Shown: in pieces, positions 52,975 to 61,618 of the stretch
How positions within the stretch are numbered: position 1 is the stretch's first letter
Layout: every line of letters begins with the position of its first letter
NCBI GenBank assembly: GCA_964561995.1
Contig: CAZLQZ010000002.1
Coordinates: 90,345-154,344 of the forward strand
DNA length: 64,000 nucleotides
Reading direction: 5' to 3'
Source: JABIAG01 sp964561995
GTDB taxonomy: Archaea; Nanobdellota; Nanobdellia; Woesearchaeales; JABIAG01
Made by a program: the position numbers and the translations under genes
The notes under the pieces: model-generated
Database searches by the model: none
What the model was told of the DNA's origin: nothing
What the model saw: only the letters and a program-made list of their open reading frames with translations

Positions 52975-53673
52975 TTACTTTTTCTTAGCACCAATTATCA
53001 TTATTTGTGGTTCTTTAAATATTTCCCATAGTGGATTATCTCTTGGCATGTTAGAAGAAGGTACTGGTTCATCTAAATGGTATATTACAAATCCATTATC
53101 TTGTAAACTTTTTGTATAAAATGAAAAAGGGTGATGATATCTTATTGATTTAAAAGGCGATTCAAGGCCATCAACCAAATATTTTTTTACCTGTTTTGAA
53201 TTGGTAAAATAATCTGATTTATCATTGTTCATTAAACCTCTTGAAGGGTGAAGTATTTGAAATATGAATTTTCCTTTTGGTTTTAATATTCTAGAAACTT
53301 CGCTAATTGCTTTATTTGGTGTTTGTAATTCCATTAATAACATATTTGCTATAACTACATCAAATGAATCTTTAGAAAAGGGTAAATTTTGAACATCTCC
53401 AACTAAATAATTTTCTGAATCTTTTGAATATTTTTTTGCAGATTTAACAAATTCGGGTGAATTATCTATTCCAATTACATCATGACTTATTGAACTAATA
53501 TATCTTGAAACATATCCTTCTCCGCAACCAACATCAAGTATTTTCAAAAAACCTTCTAATGATTCAATTTGACCAATTAGCGATGGGTTAGTTACATATG
53601 TATGGTAGTCATCTCTATTATTTCTAATTATTTCTTCCCAATATTTCACCATCTCTTTTGGGTATAAAGTCAT
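52975..53673 (-). CDS. Class I SAM-dependent methyltransferase
   Basis: A 232-residue methyltransferase of the UbiE/type-11 kind. Motif I is ILDVGCGEGYVSRYIS (about 45-60), the strand end DVIGIDNS, then VGDVQNLPFSKDSFDVVIANMLLMEL and the post-motif III region RILKPKGKFIFQILHPS. The C-terminal half resembles enzymes that methylate small molecules. It is a stand-alone gene on the minus strand, divergent from the unknown gene at 53779. Substrate not determinable. Confidence 0.82.
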   Translation of the reverse strand: MTLYPKEMVKYWEEIIRNNRDDYHTYVTNPSLIGQIESLEGFLKILDVGCGEGYVSRYISSISHDVIGIDNSPEFVKSAKKYSKDSENYLVGDVQNLPFSKDSFDVVIANMLLMELQTPNKAISEVSRILKPKGKFIFQILHPSRGLMNNDKSDYFTNSKQVKKYLVDGLESPFKSIRYHHPFSFYTKSLQDNGFVIYHLDEPVPSSNMPRDNPLWEIFKEPQIMIIGAKKK

Positions 53674-53778
53674 AAAATTGGTAATTAAGGTTAGTTAATA
53701 AATATAATTGGTGTTTTTTTAGTTAATAACATTTATTTTACTATAAACTTTTAAATTAATATTCATTCTTATTATATT

Positions 53779-54324
53779 ATGTTAAATGATTTAGAACTAA
53801 AAGTTGTTAAAGACTTAAAAATTCAGGGATTTACAGGTGGAATGACTAAAATCTTATATTTATATGGTTTTCAAAAGAATCTTATTGATAGGGGTAAATT
53901 GCCAAATTCTGAACCTGTACGTGATTGTTATAAAACTGCTGATACACAAAAAAGTCTTTTGGATAAAATGTATTTTGAAGATTTACCAAATGCAACAGTT
54001 AATCCTGTTAAATTTGAGCAAGAAGCTTGGAGATTACTTTCAAAAAAAGTTAAAAATCACCAAGATGAATTTAATAATTATATTTTGAATTACAATCGGG
54101 ACAATTCTGGCGAAGATGGGGTGAGATTGTCTAATTACTTAGTTGGAATTTATGACTTGATGTTTACTAAATTACTTGTAATTAGTAAATCGTATGGTGC
54201 AAAATATGATCTTGTCCTAGATAAAGGTAAACCACAATATGCTTTTCTTACAGATGAGCAATGGTTGGTGGATGTAATACCTAGAGAACAAAAAGTAAAA
54301 AATTTAATTTTAAAATTATCTTAA
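53779..54324 (+). CDS. Soluble protein, unknown
   Basis: A 181-residue protein I do not recognise. It is predominantly helical, with WRLLSKKVKNHQDEFNNYILNY near 90-112 and a second helical segment LSNYLVGIYDLMFTKLLVI near 125-143, then a short strand region (QYAFLTDEQWLVDV). The single tryptophan-containing elements are not part of a known motif. It is divergent from the methyltransferase gene and followed by a small TTG-started gene. Confidence 0.5.
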   Translation: MLNDLELKVVKDLKIQGFTGGMTKILYLYGFQKNLIDRGKLPNSEPVRDCYKTADTQKSLLDKMYFEDLPNATVNPVKFEQEAWRLLSKKVKNHQDEFNNYILNYNRDNSGEDGVRLSNYLVGIYDLMFTKLLVISKSYGAKYDLVLDKGKPQYAFLTDEQWLVDVIPREQKVKNLILKLS

Positions 54325-54431
54325 ATTCTGGTTTTGCAAAAAAAATTCTACCATTAAATTAATAATCTATATCTCTAAAGATTTTTATCATAAGATTAAT
54401 AAAAGTCTATGAATAATTAGGATTTATGTAA

Positions 54432-54692
54432 TTGACTCAAAAAGAAAAGAAATTATTGACAATTTTACATGAAGCAAAATTAGTAGATGGAAAATTGTTA
54501 AAAGAGTATCAAATTGAAGTAAATAAATCTTTTTATTTTAGTGATGAAGAATTACATAAAGCAATTGAAAAATTTTTAAAAAGTAATCTTTTAGAAAAAA
54601 TTAAACTAAAAGATGACGAAGTAATTTATGTTCATACAAAAAATGTTTCTAAAGAAATGATTGATGATGAATTATTTGAAATTGGATGTTAA
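54432..54692 (+). CDS. Small winged-helix-like protein, TTG start
   Basis: An 86-residue protein starting at TTG 54432; no ATG is available near the start and the next Met is near the end. The helical first half (KKLLTILHEAKLVDGKLLKEYQ) and the ELHKAIEKFLKSNLL...EVIYVHTKN pattern (helix, then a beta hairpin) are reminiscent of a winged helix-turn-helix. This fold call is a guess. Upstream sequence has TTTATCATAAGAT as a possible promoter. Confidence 0.5.
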   Translation: MTQKEKKLLTILHEAKLVDGKLLKEYQIEVNKSFYFSDEELHKAIEKFLKSNLLEKIKLKDDEVIYVHTKNVSKEMIDDELFEIGC

Positions 54693-54727
54693 TTATTTTT
54701 ATTTATTTTTAATCTTAATTTTTTGTA

Positions 54728-54886
54728 CTACTTTTTCTTTTTCCAAATTGTTAAAGCTATAATAATAATTACAAAAATCAAAGCAGTTGTAATATAAGCT
54801 ATAAAATTAGTTTCAGGTTCTGGAAAAAAGAATAATGTTGTAATTCCAAGCAGTATAATTAGAGGAATTAAATTATTAAATTTCAT
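54728..54886 (-). CDS. Two-helix small membrane protein
   Basis: A 52-residue frame from ATG 54886 to TAG 54728-54730. Two hydrophobic segments, LIPLIILLGITTLFFF and IAYITTALIFVIIIIALTIW, flank a PEPETN turn, and the protein ends in a lysine run. TATATAAA at 54910-54917 is centred 28 bp upstream of the ATG. The clear promoter, start and stop support a real gene. Function unknown. Confidence 0.6.
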   Translation of the reverse strand: MKFNNLIPLIILLGITTLFFFPEPETNFIAYITTALIFVIIIIALTIWKKKK

Positions 54887-55040
54887 ATTTTAAATTTAAA
54901 CTATTAATGTATATAAATCTTGGGTTGTCAATTAATATTGCATATATTAAATTAACAATTGGTGGGATTGTAATGTTGGAAGATATATTTAAGTAAAATA
55001 ATGGTGAACATTTATAAAATAAATACTAGTATTATTATTT

Positions 55041-55361
55041 ATGTCTTTAGACGAAATTATGAATCAAAGTACAAGATTTGTAAGAAAGAATAAATCTTTT
55101 TGTATCCTGGTATCTGCTGCAGTTTTTGCAGCATTTGCTGATACATATATGACTCTAACTTATGCTGAAAGTATTCAGGAGGAGGCAAATCCTTTTATGA
55201 GATATTTGTGGGAAAATTCAGGAGTTTTTGGAATAGTTGGTGCTAAAATTTCTGCAGTATCTTTATTGGGCCATCAGGTGAAAAAGACCGGAGAAAGTTC
55301 GTATTTGACTGTACCTGCAATAGTTTATTCAATTGCTGCTTTGGGTTGGTATTTTAAATAA
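55041..55361 (+). CDS. DUF5658-like membrane protein
   Basis: A 106-residue protein with three hydrophobic segments: FCILVSAAVFAAFADTYMTL, VFGIVGAKISAVSLLG and VPAIVYSIAALGWYF. The combination DTYMTL...EEANPFMRYL...GIVGAKI resembles the Asp-Thr, Glu-x-Asn-Pro and Lys pattern of DUF5658 proteins, whose role is unknown. TTTATAAAATAA upstream (about 30 bp) is a promoter candidate. Confidence 0.55.
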   Translation: MSLDEIMNQSTRFVRKNKSFCILVSAAVFAAFADTYMTLTYAESIQEEANPFMRYLWENSGVFGIVGAKISAVSLLGHQVKKTGESSYLTVPAIVYSIAALGWYFK

Positions 55362-55480
55362 GTAGATTTTTGTTAAGAATTTAAAATAGTACATCATTTC
55401 AGATTGTCTAAATGTTTAAAACCGAAAACTATAAATACTCCTTAATTTTACTAAAAAGTAAAATCCATAAATTTTAAAAA

Positions 55481-55939
55481 ATGATAGATAAAATACGTGA
55501 ACAGTTTATTTATAAAACTGGAAAACTTGGAAAACTGTGGGGCATAGGTGAACCTGCTGGAAAAGTATGGGGAGTTCTTATGTTTAGTGAGAAACCTCTA
55601 ACCCAAAAAGAAATGTGCAAACAAAGCGGATATAGCATTGGACTAATAAGTAGAAGTATTACAATTCTAGAAAACTTGGGGATGATTTCAGACACCGGTA
55701 GAAGAAATAAAGAAAAATTATATTCGGCATCTGCTTCAGCAACTGATTTTTTGGGTAAATTAATTATAAACTTACTTGAAAATAACATCAAACCTATAAT
55801 TTCACTATTAAATACAAATCAAGAATTAGTAAATAATCAAGAAGTTAAATTGAGGATGAATATTTTAATAAAAGATTATTCAAAAATTAAGAATTCATTA
55901 GATAATTTTTCAGATTTTCTAATTGAAGGGAATAAATAA
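55481..55939 (+). CDS. GbsR/MarR-family transcriptional regulator
   Basis: A 152-residue DNA-binding protein. It has a helical lead, then a winged HTH: GEPAGKVWGVLMFSEKPLTQKEMCKQSGYSIGLISRSITILENLGMI, matching the GbsR-type arrangement (GRxWGxL...LTxxEIxExLxxSxGxxSxxLxxLxxxGLI). The C-terminal half is helical for dimerisation. It ends 1 bp before a B12-type radical SAM gene, so it probably controls that operon. Ligand unknown. Confidence 0.82.
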   Translation: MIDKIREQFIYKTGKLGKLWGIGEPAGKVWGVLMFSEKPLTQKEMCKQSGYSIGLISRSITILENLGMISDTGRRNKEKLYSASASATDFLGKLIINLLENNIKPIISLLNTNQELVNNQEVKLRMNILIKDYSKIKNSLDNFSDFLIEGNK

Positions 55940-55940
55940 A

Positions 55941-57428
55941 ATGAATATATTAATGATTTATCCCGAAAACCCTGAAACTTTTTGGAGTTTTAAGCATGCA
56001 TTAAAATTCGTATCCAAAAATGCAGTTCACCCTCCTTTAGGTTTATTAACTGTTGCTGCAATGTTACCTGAAAATTGGAATAAAAAATTAGTTGATATGA
56101 ATGTAGAAAAATTAAGGGATAAAGATATTAAATGGGCAGATTACGTATTTATTAGTGCAATGGTTGTTCAAAAAAAATCAGTAAAAAAGTTAATTGAGAA
56201 AGTAAAAAGTTTTAAAATAAAAATTGTAGCAGGGGGTCCGTTATTTACTGCATCTTATGAGGAATTTGAAAATATAGACCACTTTGTACTTAATGAAGCT
56301 GAGATTACTTTGCCATTATTTTTAAAAGATTTGAAAGATGGACATATTAAAAAAGTTTATACTTCAAATGAATTTCCAGATATTAGTAAAACACCAGTTC
56401 CACTTTATGAACTTATTAACTTAAAAAATTATAATTCCATGAATATTCAATATTCTAGGGGCTGTCCATTTAATTGTGACTTTTGTGATATTACTACTCT
56501 TTTTGGTAAACAAGTGAGAACTAAAAGTAAGAATCAAATTTTAGCAGAGTTAGAAAATCTATATTCTTTTGGGTGGAAAGGGGATGTTTTTTTTGTAGAT
56601 GATAACTTTATTGGAAATAAATTAAAATTGAAAAATGAGGTTTTACCGGCAATTACTGGATGGATGAAACGAAAAAAGTATCCTTTCTCATTTTCAACTG
56701 AGGCTTCTGTAAATTTATCTGATGATGATGAATTAATGGAAATGATGATTGAAGCAGGATTTAATTGTGTTTTTTTAGGAATTGAGACTCCGGATGAAAA
56801 AAGTTTGGTTGAATGTAATAAGTTTCAAAATAAAAATCGGGACTTACTTGAATCTGTTAAAAAAATACAAAAATTTGGATTTGAAGTTACAGGTGGATTT
56901 ATTGTAGGTTTTGATAATGATTCAGAAAATATTTTTAAAAGGCAAATTGAATTTATTAAAAAAAGCAACATTATTACGGCAATGGTTGGGCTTTTAAATG
57001 CTCCAAAAAATACTCCTCTTTATAATAGACTAAAACGTGAAAATAGATTATTAGATCCCACTACTGGAAATAATACTGATTTTTCACTTAATTTCATTCC
57101 CAAAATGGATTCTAAAAAATTAATTGAAGGGTATAAATTAATTATTAAAGAAATATATTCAATTAAACCGTATTATAGTAGAGTTTTGAATTTACTTAAA
57201 CAAAATAAATGTATTAAGATAAAAAAAACAAAATCTATAAAAATAATTCATATTAAAGCGTTTATTAAATCAATATTTATATTAGGTATTAAAGATAAAG
57301 GAAGATTTCAATATTGGAAAGTATTTTTTTGGTCGTTATTTAATAATCCTAGGTCATCTATTCCTGTGGCGATTACTTATGCCATTTATGGATTCCATTT
57401 TAGGCAAGTATTTGCAAGTTGCATTTAA
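55941..57428 (+). CDS. B12-binding radical SAM protein, DUF4070 type
   Basis: A 495-residue enzyme. The N-terminal cobalamin-binding Rossmann domain has MIYPENPETFWSFKHAL, HPPLGLLTVAAMLP and VFISAMVVQKKSV, the radical SAM domain has YSRGCPFNCDFCDITTLFG (CxxxCxxC near 178-185), VFFVDDNFIG and GFNCVFLGIETPDEKSL. The C-terminal region ending RFQYWKVFFWSLFNNPRSSIPVAITYAIYGFHF fits DUF4070. Family members perform methyl transfer or cyclisation on lipids and other substrates. The start 55941 follows the GbsR stop closely; cotranscribed. Confidence 0.88.
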   Translation: MNILMIYPENPETFWSFKHALKFVSKNAVHPPLGLLTVAAMLPENWNKKLVDMNVEKLRDKDIKWADYVFISAMVVQKKSVKKLIEKVKSFKIKIVAGGPLFTASYEEFENIDHFVLNEAEITLPLFLKDLKDGHIKKVYTSNEFPDISKTPVPLYELINLKNYNSMNIQYSRGCPFNCDFCDITTLFGKQVRTKSKNQILAELENLYSFGWKGDVFFVDDNFIGNKLKLKNEVLPAITGWMKRKKYPFSFSTEASVNLSDDDELMEMMIEAGFNCVFLGIETPDEKSLVECNKFQNKNRDLLESVKKIQKFGFEVTGGFIVGFDNDSENIFKRQIEFIKKSNIITAMVGLLNAPKNTPLYNRLKRENRLLDPTTGNNTDFSLNFIPKMDSKKLIEGYKLIIKEIYSIKPYYSRVLNLLKQNKCIKIKKTKSIKIIHIKAFIKSIFILGIKDKGRFQYWKVFFWSLFNNPRSSIPVAITYAIYGFHFRQVFASCI

Positions 57429-57446
57429 TTAGTAAATTATTTAGTT

Positions 57447-57513
57447 ATGAGATAAGCGCAGCGGTATAAGAAATTTCAAAGAAATTTTGCAGAGTTTTTA
57501 ATTTGGTCGGTAT
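57447..57513. repeat. Small hairpin with resemblance to the smc-upstream repeat
   Basis: AAATTTC-AAA-GAAATTT (about 57471-57487) followed by TGCAGAG, preceded by GCGCAGCGGTATAAG. The order hairpin then TGC(C/T)CAGA-like box parallels the 56-bp repeat, but only loosely. Confidence 0.25.
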
Positions 57514-57543
57514 CTTTTTAAAATATAAATGATTAACATATTT

Positions 57544-57930
57544 ATGTTCAATTTTATATATGAAGCAGTTTATGAAGATGAATTAGGGAATAAGGATTTA
57601 GTTCAGCTTTTAACAGATAATGTGTGGAGTTGTTGTTTAAAGATAGGTAATAAACCTGTTGCCATAAATAATCGTGACCATGAAATATTAATGTATTTTG
57701 AATCAGAAACCTCTTCTAATAAAGAAGTAAGTATATATTTAATTGATAAAATAAATAAAGAGATAAATGAAAAGAAAGGAGTTTTATTTAGAAGTCCATT
57801 TTATGATATACAAAAAATTCATTTCGAAATAGATGTTCAAAAAAAGGATGGTTCAATTCCTTCTCTTGATGAGTTCCTTGCATATTTTATTAAAAAAGGA
57901 TACAATATAAACAATTCCATACCAAATTGA
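57544..57930 (+). CDS. Small soluble protein, unknown
   Basis: A 128-residue protein. I use the ATG at 57544 because TTTTTAAAATA near 57513-57523 is about 26 bp upstream; an ATG at 57529 adds five residues. The sequence is acidic and mixed alpha/beta, with strands (FNFIYEAVYEDEL, KPVAINNRDHEILMYF) and a long helix (EVSIYLIDKINKEINEKKG). No motif recognised. Confidence 0.5.
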   Translation: MFNFIYEAVYEDELGNKDLVQLLTDNVWSCCLKIGNKPVAINNRDHEILMYFESETSSNKEVSIYLIDKINKEINEKKGVLFRSPFYDIQKIHFEIDVQKKDGSIPSLDEFLAYFIKKGYNINNSIPN

Positions 57931-58022
57931 AACTAATATTGGCGTTTTTGTTATATTTCATTCCAAGCTAAAATTTAGTCGACGTTTTGAAATCAACTGT
58001 AATATCAAATCAGCAAAAACTT

Positions 58023-58643
58023 CTACTTATTTGTAACATCGGATTTGATCATTTTTACTATCTCAGGAAATTCAGATATTTTGAAGTGTCCATTCTTACT
58101 TTCATAAATAATTATTTTTGCATTTTTTAGTTTCTTTTTAAATTTTTTAGCGTGAGAAATAGGAACTACTTCATCGTCTTTAGAAAACATCAAATATAGA
58201 TTTTTTGAATTGTTCTCAAGTAAAGATAAATCTGATTTCAACTTAAATCCACCAACTAAATCTTCTTTAGGCAAAGTGTTATTATAAGGTGGACAAATTA
58301 AATAAGTTGAAAGTATTTTTTTAGGAAATTTATTTTCAGACAAGTATTTTGCTAGAAAAATACCTCCTAGAGATGAACCAATTAAGATTATGTTATTTTT
58401 CAATTGAGGAAAATATCTTTCAAAATAGATTTTCCATTCATCATATTTTGCATTATCTTGTAAAGGCATACGTGGTTTAATAATCTCAAAATCTTTTCCT
58501 AAACTTTTTTTTAGAAACTCATTAGTCCAACGATTTTTTTCTTTAATTGTAATCTTTTTAGTTTTTTAAAAATGTAAATAATCTTTCTTATTTTTAAAAG
58601 TCATTCCACCATGAATAAAGAATATTTGAATTTTATTTTCCAT
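58023..58643 (-). pseudogene. RBBP9/YdeN-like alpha/beta hydrolase with one in-frame stop
   Basis: From ATG 58643 a single frame encodes an alpha/beta hydrolase but has TAA at codon 26 (58566-58568). Before it is IFFIHGGMTFKNKKDYLHF (oxyanion-loop HGG); after it come RWTNEFLKKSLGKDFEI, the nucleophile elbow IGSSLGGIFLAKYL, MFSKDDEVVPISHAKKF with the acid, and NGHFKISEFPEIV with the histidine. The whole triad survives downstream. One base change (TTA to TAA) would explain it; sequencing error or suppression are alternatives. A shorter frame from 58469 encodes only the C-terminal 148 residues. Confidence 0.7.
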
Positions 58644-58752
58644 ATATTTATTTAAAAATGATTAAAGTTTATTAATTTATCTAAATGGATTTTTTTATAA
58701 CTAGGTGGGCGTTTTGTTTTAGTTGTTTTTTGAGAGTAACCACTATCTTTAT

Positions 58753-58780
58753 ATATCAACATATCAATAACTGTTGATAT
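58753..58780. promoter_or_regulatory. ArsR operator: perfect 9-bp inverted repeat overlapping the arsR start
   Basis: ATATCAACA (58753-58761) and TGTTGATAT (58772-58780) are exact inverted repeats spaced by 10 bases. The right arm contains the first two bases of the ATG of arsR at 58779. TTTATATA directly before it provides the TATA box, so repressor binding would block both the initiator and the start. Classical for autoregulated ArsR families. Confidence 0.85.
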
Positions 58781-59087
58781 GGGAATTAAAAAAGATCTTA
58801 AATTATTAAAAGGATTAAGTGAGGAAACGAGATATAGAATTATCGAAGTGCTTTTTAAGGGTGAAAAATGTGCCTGTGAAATTCCCAAATTAATAAATAG
58901 ATCACAATCAAATACATCGATGCAACTTTCTAAACTACTTGATTTTGATATTTTAAAATCCAGACGAGATGGAAAGAAGATCCTTTATTCGATAAAAGAC
59001 TTAAGGGTTTGTGATGTATTTAAAGCACTAGGTTATTCTGAAGGAAAACTTTTAAAATTATGCTGTTGTAAAAATGAGGTTGATTAA
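58779..59087 (+). CDS. arsR: ArsR-family metalloid-responsive repressor
   Basis: A 102-residue winged-helix repressor. The ETRYRIIEVLFKGEKCACEIPKLI region holds the alpha3-type cysteine pair C31-C33 (compare ELCVCDL in bacterial ArsR), then SQSNTSMQLSKLLDFDILKSRRDGKKILYSI forms the recognition helix and wing. A further CCC cluster near the C-terminus (95-97) may add thiol ligands for As(III) or organoarsenicals. It is the first gene of the arsenical operon and its start overlaps the operator. Confidence 0.9.
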   Translation: MGIKKDLKLLKGLSEETRYRIIEVLFKGEKCACEIPKLINRSQSNTSMQLSKLLDFDILKSRRDGKKILYSIKDLRVCDVFKALGYSEGKLLKLCCCKNEVD

Positions 59088-59089
59088 AG

Positions 59090-59320
59090 ATGAAAATAGA
59101 AATACTTGGGACTGGTTGTCCAAATTGTAAAAGATTAGAAGAGAATACTAAAAAAGCATTAAATGAAACAGGGAAAAAAGCAGAATTTATTAAAGTTACA
59201 GAAATTCAAGACATCATGGCTTATGGTGTTATGTCAACACCTGCAATCGTAATAGATGGTGAAGTAAAAAGTTATGGCGGAGTAGCTGATGTTGAAGAAA
59301 TAAAAAAATGGTTGAAATAA
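59090..59320 (+). CDS. arsE: Small thioredoxin-like protein, ArsE-like (TM0996 family)
   Basis: A 76-residue glutaredoxin-like redox protein. The active-site CPNC is in GTGCPNCKRLEENT (about residues 10-13), followed by the cis-Pro loop MSTPAIVIDGEV and a final GGVADVEEIKKWL helix. The family (redox-active disulfide protein 2) occurs in arsEFG clusters. It starts 2 bp after the arsR stop and ends 1 bp before arsF. It probably reduces a disulphide or the pentavalent arsenical on partner proteins. Confidence 0.8.
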   Translation: MKIEILGTGCPNCKRLEENTKKALNETGKKAEFIKVTEIQDIMAYGVMSTPAIVIDGEVKSYGGVADVEEIKKWLK

Positions 59321-59321
59321 A

Positions 59322-59816
59322 ATGAAAACAAAATACTATATGGGAATTATTATCATTATGTTATTTTCAGGTTTATTAATTGGCTGTTCAAGTAATGCAG
59401 AAAAGTCCACAGTAGGAAATGCTTGTCTTGATTCCAAAACTTGCGAGTTAGAAAGTGAGAATACACCAATGGAGATTAATATTGATAAACTTGAAATATA
59501 TCATTTTCATGCAACAAATCAATGTTATTCTTGTATTACTGTTGGAAATTATGCAAAGGAAACTCTTGATACTTTTTTTAAAACTGAACTTGACTCAGGA
59601 ATAATTATATTTGATCATGTAAATTTGGATTTGTTTGAAAACAAAGATTTGGTCTTTAAATATGGGGTGACAGGATCATCTTTGTGGATTGGAACTTATA
59701 CTGGTGATAATTTTAAAACGGAAGAAAATATACTTGTTTGGTATAAAATAAAAAATAAAAATGATTATATGACTTATCTTAAAAGCGTAATTGAACAAAA
59801 ATTAGCGGGTAATTGA
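59322..59816 (+). CDS. arsF: ArsF-like thioredoxin-fold lipoprotein
   Basis: A 164-residue exported lipoprotein: signal peptide with lipobox LLIGCSSN (Cys22). The mature protein has a thioredoxin-like fold with YHFHATNQCYSCITVGNYA (CYSC) and FDHVNLDLFENKDLVFKYGVTGSSLWIGTYTG. This is the pattern of the nitrophenyl-compound nitroreductase subunit ArsF family, involved in reducing aromatic arsenicals in bacteria. It lies between arsE and arsG, one base apart on either side. Confidence 0.75.
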   Translation: MKTKYYMGIIIIMLFSGLLIGCSSNAEKSTVGNACLDSKTCELESENTPMEINIDKLEIYHFHATNQCYSCITVGNYAKETLDTFFKTELDSGIIIFDHVNLDLFENKDLVFKYGVTGSSLWIGTYTGDNFKTEENILVWYKIKNKNDYMTYLKSVIEQKLAGN

Positions 59817-59817
59817 A

Positions 59818-60528
59818 ATGAGTCTAATGGCATTCATGGAAGCAATGGGAACAAGTAACATAGGAATACTGGCTGCATTTTTTATAGGGTTAATGACTGC
59901 AATAAGTCCATGCCCTTTAGCAACTAATATTACAGCAATTGCTTACATTAGTAAGAAAATAGATAATAGTAAACATACAATCATAGTGGGGTTCCTTTAT
60001 ACGCTTGGAAGAATGCTAACATATGTTTCAATTGCCTCAGCGATAGTATGGTTTGGATTAAACACTCAATCAATTGCATTATTTCTACAAAAATTTGGTG
60101 ATAAATTATTAGGACCTATATTACTAATTGCGGGAGTTGTAATGTTAGATATTATTAAATTAAAATTCATTAAATCAAATAATTGTTTAAACCATTTAAA
60201 AGAAAAATTAGCAAAAAAAGGATTTTTAGGAAGTTTCCTTTTAGGGGTAATATTTGCTCTTGCTTTCTGTCCATTTAGTGCAGTATTATTTTTTGGGATG
60301 CTTATTCCTATAGCAATAAGTGCAAAAGATGGATTAATAATACCGTCTGTGTTTGCTTTTGCAACGGGACTTCCAGTAATCATATTTTCATTTATATTAG
60401 TATATAGTGTTTCAAAATTAGGTACTATTATGAATAAAATTGGTTCTTTTGAAAAATGGATGAGAAAAATTGTTGCAGTTATTTTTATCATCGCAGGATT
60501 TTATTATATTCTGGGAGGCTTTTTTTAG
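59818..60528 (+). CDS. arsG: ArsG-family CcdA-like permease
   Basis: A 236-residue, six-helix membrane protein of the CcdA/DsbD superfamily. The paired cysteine-containing segments TAISPCPLATNITAIAYIS (helix 1) and ALAFCPFSAVLFFGMLIPIA (helix 4) match ArsG/CcdA electron-transfer sites, each with a Cys-Pro dipeptide. In bacterial ArsEFG clusters this protein moves electrons or effluxes reduced aromatic arsenicals. It starts 1 bp after the arsF stop; a TTTTTTTAG end overlaps the next gene region. Confidence 0.8.
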   Translation: MSLMAFMEAMGTSNIGILAAFFIGLMTAISPCPLATNITAIAYISKKIDNSKHTIIVGFLYTLGRMLTYVSIASAIVWFGLNTQSIALFLQKFGDKLLGPILLIAGVVMLDIIKLKFIKSNNCLNHLKEKLAKKGFLGSFLLGVIFALAFCPFSAVLFFGMLIPIAISAKDGLIIPSVFAFATGLPVIIFSFILVYSVSKLGTIMNKIGSFEKWMRKIVAVIFIIAGFYYILGGFF

Positions 60529-60529
60529 A

Positions 60530-61492
60530 ATGACTAATGTATTTTATTTTTTTCAATGGATTGCAGATATAATTACTTATAATTTATTTAATCTAGTTCA
60601 AGGTACTCATTTAGCGGACAGTGTCAATTTTGTGATTTATGATGTGTTAAAAATATTCTTTTTATTAATTTTTATGATTTTTATTGTTTCATACATTAGA
60701 AGTTATATCAGGCCTGAAAAAACAAAAAAATTATTGGGTGGAAAAAAAGGGATAATATTTCACTTTATAGCGTCAAGTGTTGGGGTTGTGACTCCTTTTT
60801 GTTCATGTTCTAGTGTTCCTTTGTTCATTGGTTTTGTTGAAGCAGGAGTTCCTTTAGGGGTAACGTTTAGTTTTTTAATAACGAGTCCTTTAGTTAACGA
60901 AGCGGCAATTGCTGTTCTTTGGGCAATATTTGGATTAAAACTAACAATAATTTATGTTATTTCGGGTGTTTTAATTGGTGTTGTTGGTGGGTATATTATA
61001 GGTCTTTTAAAAATGGAAAAGCACGTTGAGGATTTTGTATATAGAATAAAATCTAAAGAATTAAAAGAACAAAAACAGACTCAAAAAGATAGGTTAAATT
61101 TTGCAAAAAATGAAGTCAAAGCCATATTCCAAAAAGTTTGGATTTATGTGATAGCAGGAGTTACGCTAGGAGGAATCTTTCATGGATTTGCACCAGAAGG
61201 AATACTAGCAAAATATGCCGGAAATAGTTTATTTGGTGTTCCAATAGCAACACTCATAGGAATACCGCTATATTCTAATGTTTTGGGTATGATTCCAATA
61301 ATTGAAAGTCTTGTTGCAAAGGGTTTGCCAATAGGGACTGCACTCGCTTTTTTAATGGCTGTAACTGCTTTATCATTACCTGAAATAATTATTCTTAAAA
61401 AAGTATTGAAAAAAAAATTAATAATTATTTTTGTGGCAGTGACAGGAACTGCAATAATCTTAACAGGATATTTGTTTAATCTTTTAATTTAA
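60530..61492 (+). CDS. arsP: ArsP/DUF318-type organoarsenical permease
   Basis: A 320-residue permease with eight or more helices. VVTPFCSCSSVPLFIG (C91, C93) is the conserved cysteine motif of the ArsP (COG0701) family, which exports methylated and aromatic As(III). The second half repeats it as the GIPLYSNVLGMIPIIESLVAKGLPIG segment without cysteines. GGGAGG lies 11 bp before the ATG at 60530; it follows arsG by 1 bp, so it belongs to the operon. Confidence 0.85.
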   Translation: MTNVFYFFQWIADIITYNLFNLVQGTHLADSVNFVIYDVLKIFFLLIFMIFIVSYIRSYIRPEKTKKLLGGKKGIIFHFIASSVGVVTPFCSCSSVPLFIGFVEAGVPLGVTFSFLITSPLVNEAAIAVLWAIFGLKLTIIYVISGVLIGVVGGYIIGLLKMEKHVEDFVYRIKSKELKEQKQTQKDRLNFAKNEVKAIFQKVWIYVIAGVTLGGIFHGFAPEGILAKYAGNSLFGVPIATLIGIPLYSNVLGMIPIIESLVAKGLPIGTALAFLMAVTALSLPEIIILKKVLKKKLIIIFVAVTGTAIILTGYLFNLLI

Positions 61493-61618
61493 TTTTTTAT
61501 CCGCAGAAAATGTCCCAAGTAAAAAGCCGTTCCATTTTTATTTCTTTTTTTAAATTAAATAATCGAAACTTTTATAATATATAAACTTATATTTATAATA
61601 TTAGCGAGGTAAAATAAA

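Noticed and set aside
57447..57513. Confident member of the smc repeat family
   Set aside because: Only the hairpin and a short TGCAGAG-like box agree; chance similarity in AT-rich DNA cannot be excluded.
60066..60491. 141-residue minus-strand open frame
   Set aside because: Antisense to arsG; the CcdA motifs are on the plus strand and the operon is continuous.
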